64,000 nucleotides of DNA from Medicago truncatula. Taxonomy: Eukaryota; Streptophyta; Magnoliopsida; Fabales; Fabaceae. The stretch spans positions 41,458,494 to 41,522,493 of the forward strand of contig NC_053045.1 in the NCBI RefSeq assembly GCF_003473485.1, written 5' to 3'. Positions 9,388 through 21,395 of the stretch are shown in pieces; the stretch's first letter is position 1; every line of letters starts with the position of its first letter. Below the pieces are notes generated by a model. It saw only the letters and a program-made list of their open reading frames with translations, made no database searches and was not told the DNA's origin. Both the position numbers and the translations under genes were made by a program.

Positions 9388-11715
9388 TATGTTCAATTAA
9401 AATCTTTCGTCTCCCCTTGTTTGAACCAAAAATATATTTAATTAAAACATCTCCCCCCCTATTAAAATTACTCCTTTCTTTCTCCTCTTTGCATCACATC
9501 TATTATTTTACCATGTATGTTTAATATTAATAAGAAAAAATTACATATTGCATCTTGGATATCCGAAGATCGATCCAAATTAAACCACATCTATGAAGCC
9601 CGTATACTCTAAATATAGAAATTAAACCGCATCTATTGATGGGGTGTGGTCCCCTAAATAAATAAACTACAAAACCACCTCTTAAGTATTGACTTTTTTG
9701 CAGTTTTGGCCCCCCAGATAAATTTTGACCAAGTCAATGCACACGTGGACGCCACGTGTGTATACTCAAACCACTTTAAATTTAGTATCCATAATAATTT
9801 CATTCCAGAAAGAACGATTATTAGTACTAGATAGATACAGAGCAATTCATTATTACTAATTTATGATATTTGGGTTTGGTCCAATAAGTTTCAGTTTCGT
9901 CCATGGTGCGTAATTGCTTGAATTGTTGAATAGCATAAATTAAGTAATTGCAGCAAGTGTTCAATAGGTTTGACCAAATATAGAAAACAAACAGATATAT
10001 GGGTACTTGTGGGGAAGTTATTACTCCTTGAGTTCATCATTCTATGGAAGCCTAACAGTGTGTGAGAAAATTCCAAAGGTGAGTATTGTTGATTGTTAAT
10101 TGAATCATCATTTTATCTTTGTTAACTGTTAACATGTAGAATTGTTTCTAATGTGTTTCATCATATTGTTTTTACAGGGACGCGGCGGAGAGGAAATAGT
10201 TACTTAGGTTAGGCGTTCAAGTAGGATTAGGAGCATTACCACTTCTCATGTATAACCAGTGAATAACTTTGCTTGCCTGCAATGTGAATGTATCTTTTTC
10301 TATTTTCTATTAACAAAGTGTCTTGTCTTCTGAATCTTCTAGCTTTGCTTATAAAATGTTGAATACCATAAACATATGCAGCTGCTCTGCTCATTTACAT
10401 ACCTTCTGAAAGTATTTTAAGTTGAGACTTCATAAAAATATTGCATTGAGTTTTTGGGAAGAAAAATTCTAAAAATGTGAGTGTACGTACTCCTACGTTA
10501 TTGTCTTTTTTAGATGAAGGACACCACTATATCACTGAGATAACTAAAATGAAGGTTCGAATCATAGTTCGAATTTTTTACACTTTATATCTAATTTTAT
10601 TTAGGCAAATGAAAATAAATATAAATTAACATTTAGGAATTAAAAATTAATTTAATAATAATATTAAATTAACAATTTTAATTTTTAAATACTTTAAACA
10701 TTAATTGATATAAATTTTATTATGAATTAAAAATGTCCTTTTATGTAATTTTACATCTATCAGCTAATTGAACCGTTAATTTTATCAAACACTTCAAGTA
10801 GCTTATCAGCTACTAGTCATCAGCTATAAGCCATCAGCTATAAGCTATCAGCTAGCTTATCAGTCATCCGTTATTTTTACAAAACAGAGCCAACATCGGT
10901 CCATTCATGATCTTTAATCTCTTATCAGAAGTTGAATTATTCCAATCTCACCGACATTTTGCCAATGTGAATTTGAATTTCAAGTAGTAAAGAAAAAAGC
11001 ACGTGTAGTATGTAATTCACCTCACTATAGTATTTTCAACTTCAAACAGTGTGTGAATGTGATGGTTAAATTAAATATCTATGAATGCATACATGCAATA
11101 TCCACGTTTCTGCTGAGTTTGTCTTGTCCTCACTGCTCAATCGTAGACTTTAACTGTAGTAGCTTGAATATTGTGTTCAGAAAAATCACTCAACAGTACA
11201 GTAGAATTTCTGAAACATGAAAACAACTTATCATGCACGCGAATGAACCAAAACAACCTCATTGTCAAGAATATCAATGATTTCAACCTCTAATTAATAG
11301 GATAAACATTTTGACTTGTTTTCTTGGATATAACCTAAAAGCAGCAAGACACCGACGAATTATGAATGAAATCTTACCCAACGTTTCTTTACATATTATA
11401 CAATCAATCTCTGACTTCAAAATTGAAATAATGCTTTTCTTGTTAAAAACTAGCTGGAAAGGTTACCCCATTACCTCATTTCTTAGGTGATGTGTTTCAC
11501 CTTGTAGAGTAGAATTTGAGTGGTTGGTGTCCAAATAAAGGGGAATAAATGAATAATTAGAAAAAGCTAAAAGCTATGACAGTAAATAATGGGTCCCAAG
11601 TGCTACATATTCTGGGGTTGAATGACAAATTAAATTCCTATATGTTAGCAATTTTGGATCAAAAACAAAAGTTGAGTTGGACATGTGATGTGTGAGCACC
11701 ATAGTAGAATATAGT
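9388..11715. other. Intergenic, no gene supported
   Basis: About 9640-9770 contains a half-copy of a palindromic repeat phrase (GCAGTTTTGGCCCCCCAG .. CACACGTGGACGCCACGTG) like the arms of the MULE-MITE at 8660. About 10790-10865 is a short tandem array of ATCAGCTATAAGC-type units. Short minus-strand frames at 9654-10076 show no splice structure or domains. A G-box-like CCACGTGT occurs near 9752. Confidence 0.4.
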
Positions 11716-11872
11716 CATTCATTGAACGCATTCATATAGTTAGAAGATCAGTAATTATCTAATCGAGATTAAACCTTTAAATCACAAACTCGATAATCTT
11801 TTTTTTTTATACTGTCCAATCTCGATCAGAGGGTCAGAGATCTTATAACTGTGTGGATGTGTTCAATGAATG
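11716..11872. mobile_element. Small TIR element (MITE), unclassified
   Basis: CATTCATTGAACGCATTCAT at the left is complementary, with a few mismatches, to ATGTGTTCAATGAATG at the right. The complementarity extends about 33 bp (GTTAGAAGATC / GATCTTATAAC). No clear target duplication, so the superfamily is open. Confidence 0.55.
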
Positions 11873-13674
11873 AGCAAAAAATCTGGATTCTTTAGTAATA
11901 ATGGCCATCATAAAAAAAATGAAAAGTGACCTAAGAGATATAACAAATAAGCAAGCACCCATGTACCCATGTGATGATTCCATGGTTTTATTCCCATTCT
12001 CACCAACATGTGAGCATCATCCATCCCCCTCTATTTGTAAACCACATAAACCTTTTTTCCAAGTCATTTTAGTGGGACCCACTAGACCTCACCATGTTTC
12101 CTCACATGTGCATTTATTTTCCTTTTTATTCAAAGACGTTTCAAACCCGTGCAACCCTGCTGTATTCTCTGTTTTGTTCTTGCTCAAATTTCATAGTCAT
12201 TGACTATAACTGCTATTCACCTACATGCGAACAATAATGGCCCATATCAGATAGCCTTCCATTGGAATACAGTGTCTCTAGTTTCTAGCATAATTTATTC
12301 ATTTACTGTGTACATTTGATCTGTCTGTTGTTATTCAAAGATTCGAATTGGATTCAACCCATATCTATCTGCATAACATTATTTATCAGTACACTCCATC
12401 AATATGAATGATTAAAACTAAAAATTGAAATAAATAGACTACTTCATCATTGAATTTATGTACATTGATCGAATTTGTTAATGAATTTTTTGAAATAGCT
12501 AAATAGTCTCTCAATTTACTCAATGTCCATCAAATGCATCCCTCTATCAAGTTTAGACGTTAGGCACGATGAAGTGCTTTTTAAACGTTGATGTTCGTCA
12601 CTTTCACATTTTTACTGCAAAATTAAACAAATTCTAATATCAAACTAAACCCTGCATACATGGGAGGCGACGCGGACGTATGCATTAGCCTTTAATGTTG
12701 CAAGTCATTGCGTCTAATGTTGGGACTTGATCGAGGGATATAATTGAATTAAATTGAGAGAGAAATATGGATTTTTTAAAAAACTTCAAAGGCAAAAGTT
12801 GTCGAATCCATGTAAATTCAAGAAGAAAATGGCTTATTCATTAAATAAAAGTAACAATTATATGTATGTCTCTACATGACATCACCAATCTATCATATCA
12901 CGAGAAGTGTTATGTACACTTTCTTTATAACATAAAATAGTGAGAGTCATATAAATCTCTCTTACTTTTTAATGGATGGCCTAGATCACACATGAAAAAA
13001 AATAATGGGAGAGAATCCCCTCCCTTTCTTAATATCATATACTAGCTCTCTCTTACTATCTCTTTCTATCTCAATAGTATGTCCACCTAACATTTTCCAA
13101 ATAAAATCGAGTTTAGTTGTTGTAAGATGAGTGCGGGAAAGAACAACGTTCAAATTGATGTATAAAGAGTACAGAGAAAAGATGAAGAAAAGTATCTTTC
13201 TTCTTTGGTGAGAAGGAGCAGCCATGAATAAGAGTCCCCAACATAATGATTATTCAAAATGATGTTCCTTGGAAGTCAAAAACACTTTTGTCCATTGAGC
13301 TTTCAGAAACGTGTACTTCACCAAATGCCAGCCAGTGCAGTGAATGTTTTCTTCCAAACCAATCACCCACTAGATTCTCACATGCAAACCAAATTCCCTA
13401 TACTCTAATCAAACATTTTCTTCTCGTTCTTCATAATAATAATAAATCATACATACAAACAAGAAAAATTAATCAAATACAGAAATTTAGTTCTATTTAT
13501 TTACCAGTCTAAATAAAATAAAAAGATTCTAAGCTTCATTAACTTCACAATTCACAAATCTATGTCCATTTTTTTTTCATCTATTTTTGTATTCAAATCT
13601 AAATAAATTTTCCACTAATGAATTACAAATTCTGAGAGATTAATACAATAATGAAAAGATAAAAAAAAAAAAAA
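11873..13674. other. 3' flank of the U-box gene, no gene supported
   Basis: A plus-strand frame at 11901-12203 and a minus-strand frame at 12986-13225 (starting MAAPSHQRRK) were inspected. Neither shows domains, introns or a promoter. The 3' UTR and polyadenylation site of the U-box gene should lie within about 13300-13674. Confidence 0.4.
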
Positions 13675-14907
13675 TCAGTCAAAATGTCTGCATGCAAAAT
13701 CATCAGAATTTCCAACGGAATCTTGAGGCCACGAATCCCGAAGAAGCTTTAGCAACAGTTGCGCCTTCCTCTTCGCTCTCTCAGTACAATCACTCTGCAC
13801 CAGAAGCAAAAGCTGAGTCAGCACCCCCGCCGCAACTGCTTCTCGTTGACACCGTTCCGATTCCGAACACAGCGCCATGAGTGCTCCGGCTGCGTACTCC
13901 GTCGCACGATCCGATATCTTTAATATTATCTTCACAAGCATCGGCACCGTGAGAGCATGACCGGCAAACGACGCGCAACCAGCTGGTACACGGCATAACA
14001 ACTCCACCGTTGCTAATGCTCTCTCAGCATCACACTTCTCGAAATCAGCAAGCCGGTCAATAAGTACTACAGGTGCACCGGCGGAAACAGCACGGTGGCG
14101 CGTTTGTTTCACCAAACATAAAGCGAACAAAGCTTTAATTCCTATCTTCAGTGCACGTGGATAGGAGATCGGATTCTTCAATATCTCAACAACACCGTCG
14201 TAGATCCCGTCAACATTGCTCACCTGAAGACGAATCTCCGGCGAGTGAGTTCCGGCGACGATGATTTCAATCAACGCTGCTGAGTTAACTCGAACATCGA
14301 ACGAATCATGTGAAAGAAGACTTGTAAGGTAGTTAATCTTATCTGAATCGGAAGCGAGTGAAGTACATTCTGACTCACTGAGTGGAAATAGAACTATTAA
14401 AGCGAGTGACTCATTTTTTAACTCGTCTAAACCGTTGTTAAAAAGAATAGGTAATATAATATTCCGAACGTTGAGAGAGGATATAAGAGAACGGTTATAC
14501 TCCGAGTCACGAGTTAACGATCTGAGTCGCCGGAGCGAGTTGAGACGTAGTTGAGTAGGGGCAGAATGTGAAGATATTTGGTTAAGTAAAGAACGAACAA
14601 GAGCAGCGTCTGCGGGTTGTTTAGGTGTTGGAATCCGCTGAACTCCAAAAGCGCGGTTGGAAACGCACCAATCTTGGATTAAACGGCGGAGGGTGTGATT
14701 TGGTATGAAGGTGAAATCTGTGAGATTGGTCCGGGTAACCGGACACGTCGTGTTACCGGTGTTAACCCACGACTCGATGCTATTTCGGTCGTAGGTTTGA
14801 CCGGTGGAGACGGTCACTGGGTCTCGCATGAGTTCGAGCGAGATTGGACATCTGAAGTGGTAAGGAATTTGAACCCCTAAATCTAATGGTTCTAAACAGC
14901 CACGCAT
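13675..14907 (-). CDS. U-box E3 ubiquitin ligase with ARM-type repeats, PUB25/PUB26-like (410 aa)
   Basis: This predicted plant U-box (PUB) ubiquitin ligase should receive ubiquitin from an E2 on the U-box and select substrates through armadillo-like repeats in the cytosol or nucleus. The U-box spans roughly residues 13-88 (IPYHFRCPISLELMRDPVTV, GQTYDR, W..TGNTTCPVT, IPNHTLRRLIQDWC). The phrase RIPTPKQPADAALVRSLLNQ after it is typical of the PUB25/26/27 group. Helical ARM repeats follow to the end (for example VNSAALIEIIV, GIKALFALCL, YAAGALMALCSE, AKRKAQLLLKLL). The frame is intronless and full length, as in PUB22-27 of Arabidopsis. The second codon is Arg and the start is the only sensible Met before the U-box. 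Codon use is more GC-rich than the surroundings. PUB25/26 relatives act in immunity and cold signalling, but a role here is only inference. Confidence 0.93.
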   Translation of the reverse strand: MRGCLEPLDLGVQIPYHFRCPISLELMRDPVTVSTGQTYDRNSIESWVNTGNTTCPVTRTNLTDFTFIPNHTLRRLIQDWCVSNRAFGVQRIPTPKQPADAALVRSLLNQISSHSAPTQLRLNSLRRLRSLTRDSEYNRSLISSLNVRNIILPILFNNGLDELKNESLALIVLFPLSESECTSLASDSDKINYLTSLLSHDSFDVRVNSAALIEIIVAGTHSPEIRLQVSNVDGIYDGVVEILKNPISYPRALKIGIKALFALCLVKQTRHRAVSAGAPVVLIDRLADFEKCDAERALATVELLCRVPAGCASFAGHALTVPMLVKIILKISDRATEYAAGALMALCSESERCQREAVAAGVLTQLLLLVQSDCTERAKRKAQLLLKLLRDSWPQDSVGNSDDFACRHFD

Positions 14908-15044
14908 TTTTTTTTTTATTTGGTTATGGGACAGAAGAGGAATGAGGTTTATAATAGGAGAGTGAGTACTAGTATAGTACGAGAAAATATAATAATGCTA
15001 AATGTGAAGGCTCTGAAAATTCTCTTTAGCTAAGTTGTGTGTGT

Positions 15045-15163
15045 GCTTTCTCTTATATGAGATGAAACAGAGGAACATACCCAACAGGAACAGAGAGAGG
15101 GACCAACCCTTAACTCTCTGCCATGCCCCCTGACTCGTTTATTGCCCCCTCCCACACGTGTGG
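15045..15163 (-). promoter_or_regulatory. Putative core promoter and palindromic G-box upstream of the U-box gene
   Basis: On the minus strand a TATA-like CATATAAGAG lies at 15060-15051, about 145 nt above the ATG. A 12-bp perfect palindrome, CCACACGTGTGG (15152-15163), contains ACGTGT, the core bound by bZIP and bHLH factors and part of ABRE elements. It lies about 100 bp upstream of the TATA-like box. Binding is inferred only. Confidence 0.45.
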
Positions 15164-15169
15164 TGTGTG

Positions 15170-18067
15170 GTGGCATGGCATCCAACTTGGAATCTAACCC
15201 TGGTTGGGGAATTCAATCACAGACAAAGGATTGGTCAAATGAAATATGCTTATTATGGGTCCCACTATTATTTTCCTGCCTAAAATCTTACTCCTGTGTA
15301 CATCAACTAATTACGCCTTGTCCTCCATTTCATTTTTTTACTTTATTTGTTACTAGTATTTTTTGGGGTCACTTTGCATTCTTCTTTTCTCTATTGTGTC
15401 TCTTTCATCTTTCTTTGCATTCATGGCCTTTTTGTTCTCTTTTCTTTTTTTTATCTTAGACTCTACTTTTGTTGTTTGGCAAATCGAGGTGAAAGAAAGC
15501 TTTGAACTTGTTTCATTGCAACTCTTTGTGTGTAGTGAAAGGTATCTACAGGAGATAGATCAATGTATATGATTATTTGATGGTTCATTGCAAAGTTATT
15601 GACTAAACCATTGTTTATTTGCATAACCTAATTAATCATCTTGTCAAAGCTTTTATAATTAAAAAGGAAAAGGTGGGAAAGCCTTTTATACTATTTATAA
15701 TCAATTGCAATGGATATATGGATGCCACTTGAAAAAAAATATGATGAAATTATCACACTGTTAAGAAATAAATGATATTTGATGTCAAAATCTCTCCCAA
15801 GCCGAATACACTTGTAAGCTCAAGAAGTTGGTTTATTGAAGATATAATATTAGTTGAATGAATAATTTAAACATCCATTGCCTTTTTGCTGGCATCTTGA
15901 AGCATATAGAGTGTACTAAGCATATGATTCTTAGCATATATTCTATCAAAACAAATGATTCTTAGTATACATGGATATGCCACACAAAAGAAGAAGCATA
16001 CATAGACTTGAGTTTTTTTTTTATTTTTTAAGGAAGACTTGAGAATTTTATATTAACTACAAATTATGTACGATATTAATTGTTTTGCACTTGTAGTATA
16101 ATTTTTTAACATGCATTCAATTAAATCACATTATAACATCACTTTATTATCGAGACGGATCAAATATATTTTGAGGTTTAAATAAATCTTACTATAATAG
16201 TTGTACCAAAAAAAAAAAAATCTTACTATAATAGGGTTTTTAGAAAAACACAGGACTTATTAAAAAAAATAAGTTTGTTAAGTTCAATGTTTGAACCTTG
16301 ATTAGGAAGGATATTAGGCCCTTATATTGGCCGTCTAAGTTGGACAGACAATTATAGTTAATTTACGTGTTATATATATTTATTGATTAAGTTAAATTGT
16401 TTTAGGTCATTATTGGTCCAAAATTTGGAGGTATTATAAAACCTTATTTTAGGCTGTTTGGCCCTATATATTATGTTGTTCATAAAATTTTCTCACAAAT
16501 ATGAAATAATTAATCATGATCATATGTGATTTGACGCATATGTAAAAATACTTTACACTAACCTACATATAAATTAAATTCATATGTAATTATTTCAATT
16601 TTTTAAGTGTATATGTTTTCTCTTAGAATTTCTCTTATTGTTCAATTGCATTTGAGAAATCCTTGCCTCATTATATTATCAAGGATTTCTCTTTTATCGT
16701 GTCTTATATCATTCTCTGAGGGAATCACTGTTAGGTATAACAACAAAACTCATATATGCAGGTACTTATCTGAACCAAATTCGATTTGACGGATTTTCTC
16801 CGATTTAAAAAACACGGGTACGAGATGGGTAACAGGGATATAAGTACCCACCCCGAACCTATACCCAAACCCGTCTCAAATGTAAAAAATCAATGTATTA
16901 CCCCTTTTATATAAATAAAAACTCAAACCCTAAATCATTTCACTCACACCGTTAGAGTCTTGGTCTTTCAGATGACACTCACTTATCATAATTCTCTCTT
17001 TTCTCCTTCTATATATCACACTCTAGGTCTCTTTATTTTTCATCACCATAGACATTGATCACCGTCATCTCTTTACTATATAATGCATTACAACATTGCA
17101 ATCGGGACTGAAAAAAACTTTTATTTTTATTCAAAAAAATTATACAATGAGGGGATGGGGATAGGGCAGGGATACCCAAACATGTTGGGAACGGGGATGA
17201 GATTCGATTTCTCATGCCTGATCACTGTACAAATAAACTTATTGACTAGGTACGTGTAGATTAACATGTAAGTATATTGGAGTAGGGTATGGGACGAAAA
17301 AGGTAAAATTCATCCTCAATCCGCCCCATTATCATGCCTAATCACTTTACAAATAAATTTGTTGACTATAATCTTCATTTGCATAAAGATATCTTTAAGT
17401 GTATAATGCAATTTAGGTAATGTAATGTTTAAAAATCTGAACATCAATATTTTTTTTTAAAGAATCTGTCTTCATAATTATAAAATAATATATATTATGA
17501 AACTTATAGAGTAGATAAAATCTAAGGATATTTTTTTCATTATTTGGTAGTTTGTTTGGTTAGAGGAATCAATGGAAATTGAAAAAAGAAATAATGGTAT
17601 AGGACCAAATATATATAGTGGAGAGTTTGGATAATAGATGAAATTAAGAAAGGAGCAGGTGCAAATAAGTTAGGGAATATGATTAGGTTTGAATCGTTTG
17701 GTAATGATGATGAGTCAAAGTCAAAGATGAAGAAATTAGAAGGAAAGTGGGGGGTCCAGGTTGTCTAACCTCTTTATTGAGCAAAAAACAACTTTCGTGT
17801 GGATAACAATAACGGGTGCTTGCCATCCTTAGTAAAGTGGTCCTATCTGTGGACGTGGTTGGTTCAACAAGTGACACCTACGTTAGATATTCCTTCATTT
17901 TCAATTAACCTACTTGCATCCATAAATCACAAAAATACCGGTGAACTTAACTTTATAAAAAACATAATATACGTCACAAATTATATACTCTATTCATTTA
18001 TTTTTAAAGTAAATTTCTCCGGTCATTGAGTTATTTGACAAAAAACAAATAACATTACTCAATTTTA
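15170..18067. other. Intergenic, repeat-derived, no gene supported
   Basis: Pyrimidine-rich stretch at 15340-15480. About 16790-17350 contains decayed G/C runs (CACGGGTACGAGATGGGTAA, TACCCACCCCGAACCTATAC, then GGGGATGGGGATAGGGCAGG), a repeat phrase rather than coding sequence. Open frames here lack domains and splice context. Confidence 0.4.
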
Positions 18068-18312
18068 CTTCTTCCGTCATAAATTATATATCGTTTTACA
18101 ATATCAATGAGATATTAATGTTGTTTTTTCTATTATATCATTAACTAGTTATTACTCTAACTTCTTTTAATTCTTTAATTTATCTTTTTTCATACATTTT
18201 ATTAAAGAGAATTTTGTAAAACAACTCATAATATTTCATTTCTACATAAAATTAATCATATTTTTTAATACGTATGAAATGTTCAAAACGTCGTATAATT
18301 TAAGATGGGGAG
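18068..18312. mobile_element. Stowaway-like MITE, same family as 1774-2070
   Basis: TA-flanked (18066-18067, 18313-18314). The ends CTTCTTCCGTCATAAATTAT and GTATAATTTAAGATGGGGAG are worn TIRs. The interior shares TTTTACAATATCAATGAGAT and the ordered landmarks of the 1774 copy, but has more substitutions, so it is the older insertion. Confidence 0.7.
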
Positions 18313-18859
18313 TAAGAAATAAAGCTCGAGCTTTGTCGTGAGAATGAGATTTTGGATTTGGTCATTTAACTAAATAAATTTTGGCTTGTATAAACCAAAT
18401 AGTGGTAAATATATTGATTTTGTTATCATGCTAATATCTCAAAATTCCTAAGTGTCGATGTCTATATAAATGGATAGGGTATATGTATATCTTAAACAGT
18501 TTATGACCTGTATTTTCCTATAAAAATTCAACTTGGTTTGAATAGAACAGTGTGCTTCCTTTGAAATTTATGTTGATGGTCCTTCGACCTCTCAACAACT
18601 AACTAGAAAATGTATAGATAGATAAGCAAACGCATCAAAAATAAAGTCGTATGTTATCAGGGGCGGATCTAGACATTAGGTATATGCGGAGTTAAAATTT
18701 TAAAGAAACAATAATACAAATTATATTAAAAATAAGAAATAATATTGTTTGATACAATACATTACAATGAAAATCGTCTTATATCCATTTGTCGAAAAAT
18801 GAGCTAAAATGACATCATCGTCTTCTATCCATCTGTTGAAAATGAGCTAAAATGACATC

Positions 18860-19250
18860 ATTGCTAATTGTTAAAAGAACATCTATTTCTATATATAAGT
18901 TACAAGACGATCACTTAGCCACTTATTGCTCATTTTGTTACATAGGTTACTCTTCACAACTTTCATATCCGAAAAAACACGTACAACACTTACAGTTGCC
19001 ACCGGCAAGAGTAAAGCCAACTTTAAAAGTTTATAAACCACGACAAATGTGTTGCACTTATTTGTTTCCACAAGATTTGCACAAATATCTAAAAGCCCTT
19101 TTAACTTAGCAAATTTTGGGTCAGATCGAACATTGTAACATAATTCTTAAATTGAGTGTGTAACGCCACTTTCAGCACATCTATAAAATCATTTGGATAA
19201 AACTCAGTCATCCTCAATAACTTGTTCACATCAAGTGCCGCACTCAAGCA
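18860..19250 (-). pseudogene. hAT transposase C-terminal remnant (dimerisation region)
   Basis: Minus-strand frames read LDVNKLLRMTEFYPNDFIDV and, after a frameshift, LLKLALLLPVATVSVVRVFS, then KSNLCNKMSNKWLSDRLVTY. LALLLPVATxSVxRxFSxMKxxKSxLxNxM matches the hAT C-terminal dimerisation signature of TTF-type zinc-finger / ZMYM1-like plant transposases. The catalytic part is missing and the frame is broken. It lies wholly within the hAT element's TIRs. Confidence 0.75.
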
Positions 19251-19304
19251 TGAAACACACCGTGAAAGTTCAGTATTCTGGTGCTGCTCTTTATTTATTA
19301 TCAA

Positions 19305-19334
19305 AATAAATAAATAAATAAATAAATAAATAAA
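19305..19334. repeat. (AAAT)n microsatellite
   Basis: About seven AAAT/TAAA units inside the hAT element near its right end, possibly a remnant of an A-rich stretch. Confidence 0.85.
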
Positions 19335-19397
19335 GGAAAAAGCATGTGGAGCTATAGCTCTACATTGCCCCAACATAGATCCGCCCCTGTATGTTAT

Positions 19398-21280
19398 AAC
19401 AACAGTTGGGTGAGATATTTGAACAATAGAATATGTTTGGTTTCGCTGTAGGAGGAGTTAAAATTAATTCTAAAATTGTCTTTTACTTTTTATTTTTTTT
19501 TTAGGAAAAAATTGTCTTTTACATGTTTAGGTGTTTTTTTTAGTAGAATTGATTTTGAACTTTTGATTATCATATAAAGGTAGAACTTGAAATTTTTTAC
19601 GTAAACAATTGATTTTTAATCTTCAATTTATTTTTCAACTCGGTTTTACATAAATGCAACCGGACATAAATCACATTACATTTAACTCACAACATCGTGT
19701 GATATTTTTTTGCTATGTTTTTAATTATTTTCTTTGCATTTGAAGGCAAATAAGAGGTTATTTAGGGGAGTTGTCGATAGTTTGAGGAATATTTTGTATC
19801 GTTTTCATTCAATTCAGTTTTATCTTAAATCATGCAACTTCGTAGGTGTTTTGAGTCTTTTTAGTGAGAAATCATGTGAATCGGCAAATCAAAACATCTC
19901 TTGAAGAATTGAGGATATGACGATTGAAGATCAATCGTTCTTAGAAGGTCTTTGAAGACAATACAAGTTGAAGAAAATTCATTTCAAATTCCAAGGCATT
20001 TCCAGACAGAAGAACGCTTGAAAAATGGACGAAAATTGCAAATTTCGCAAAGGAGCTACTGGCTCATGTGCATGAGGCAGCTCGGGCTACTGTCTCATGC
20101 TCTCCTGCACCTTATCCCATGCGCCTTACGTGCATAAATTGATGTTTGCTTGTTTTTAAAGCTGGATCGGTGGAAAAAAAAACCCAGTTTTATTCTCGTA
20201 ACCCCTAATTAATGATATACTATAAATAAAGACCCTTGCACACTCTTTTATTCATTCAGAAATCTAGCAGTATAAGGCAAGGGTCAAACATCAGAGCTTC
20301 AAGGCAAAAGATATCTATCATCCTTTTGTTCTCTCTTGGGTATATTTTTCTATTGTCTTATAATGATGTCGGTTGCCATATGTAACTAAACCTCTTTGAT
20401 TAGGGTTTCACGTTGAACCCCTTCTTATTTGTTAAATTCAATTAATAAAGTTTTTTATTCAGTTTATGATTCAAGTGTTTGATTTAATTTGTATATATTT
20501 GTCTGTTTATATACCATATCTTAAATGAAGAATATTAGAAGTGATATATTAGGAGTGACAACTCTAATTCCGTCCAAACAAGACAATAGTAAATTGCTTA
20601 GTTTCTGAATTAAATTCATTTAATTGAATCTAAGTATAGATTTAGAGATATGACTCATCTTAAGTATGAATTTCACTGCTATATCACGAGGTCATGTTCT
20701 ACTCTCTCAAATCCAAAGACAAGTCATAAACTAATAATCAATCAAATTAATTCCAACAAAGAGAGAAAGGGGTTCAACGATTCTTTAACCGTCGTTAAAC
20801 TTTTGAATCAAAATCCAATCTTGCATAGGGCAGAGCAATTAAAACCCTGTAAACCATTTCATCTCTTTTAAATTCATTTATTTATAATAAATTCCACTAT
20901 TTATCGAGTTGAACGACAATTTTTATGAAGAGAATAACTTACTACTTTACTACTTGTCTACGATTTGATCCACTTACCAATTCCATCCATCAGAAACCAA
21001 AATCAATCTTTCCTTCAAAATAAAATCAACTTACTTAAAATAAATTCATGTCACTACATAACAAAACATACACTTTGTTATATTCCACGCATTACACAAT
21101 TTTTATTGTGTTTGATTGAGTAACTTTCAGAATCTTGTGCATCACCTACACATGATATTTTGTCTTATAGGATAGTCTTTGGTTTCAAATACAAGCTATA
21201 TAAAATACAAAAAATATCATTTATATTTTTTTGCTCAATAACATTACCCCTCGTCTGATACCTCTCTCTATTAATTAATA
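19398..21280. other. Intergenic with possible LTR-like segment, no gene supported
   Basis: About 20215-20480 has a TATA-like ACTATAAATAAAGACCC, then a leader-like stretch and GATTAGGGTTTCACGTTGAA, CCCCTTC..AATTCAATTAATAAAG. This resembles the U5 side of plant LTRs, but TG..CA ends and a target duplication could not be fixed. About 19425-19675 may be a worn TIR element (ATGTTTGGTTTCGC / CAACCGGACATAAA). Confidence 0.3.
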
Positions 21281-21395
21281 CTTCCTCCGTCTCTATTTAT
21301 TAGTAATACATCTTTATATTATTATAGACCACATACATCATTAATTAAATGAATCTAAAAAGTTAAAATTTATTTATAATCGACAACGGAGAGAG
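21281..21395. mobile_element. Short palindromic Stowaway-like MITE
   Basis: CTTCCTCCGTCTCTATTTAT on the left pairs imperfectly with TTATAATCGACAACGGAGAG on the right. TA flanks at 21279-21280 and 21396-21397. 115 bp, non-coding. Confidence 0.6.

Larger units (their letters stand above)
18658..19389. mobile_element. hAT-superfamily element with 8-bp target duplication
   Basis: The ends are CAGGGGCGGATCTA and TAGATCCGCCCCTG, perfectly inverted over 14 bp. TATGTTAT is duplicated directly on both sides (18650-18657, 19390-19397). The 8-bp duplication and CAG..CTG ends are hAT signatures. The 732-bp interior holds the 3' part of a transposase gene on the minus strand, so the copy is an internally deleted, non-autonomous derivative. 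Confidence 0.88.

Noticed and set aside
11901-12203. 100-codon plus-strand frame
   Set aside because: Composition is irregular, no family resemblance, no splice or promoter signals; best read as chance in intergenic DNA.
12986-13225. 79-codon minus-strand frame beginning MAAPSHQRRK
   Set aside because: A plausible start but no recognisable domain or conserved continuation; not enough to call a gene.
13692-13996. Open frames on both strands within the U-box gene (Pro/Ser/Cys-rich)
   Set aside because: They are shadows of the GC-richer U-box coding sequence; no domain, promoter or splice context of their own.
20215-20480. Solo LTR
   Set aside because: The internal look is LTR-like, but TG..CA ends and a 5-bp target duplication could not be found, so it is only mentioned in the gap note.
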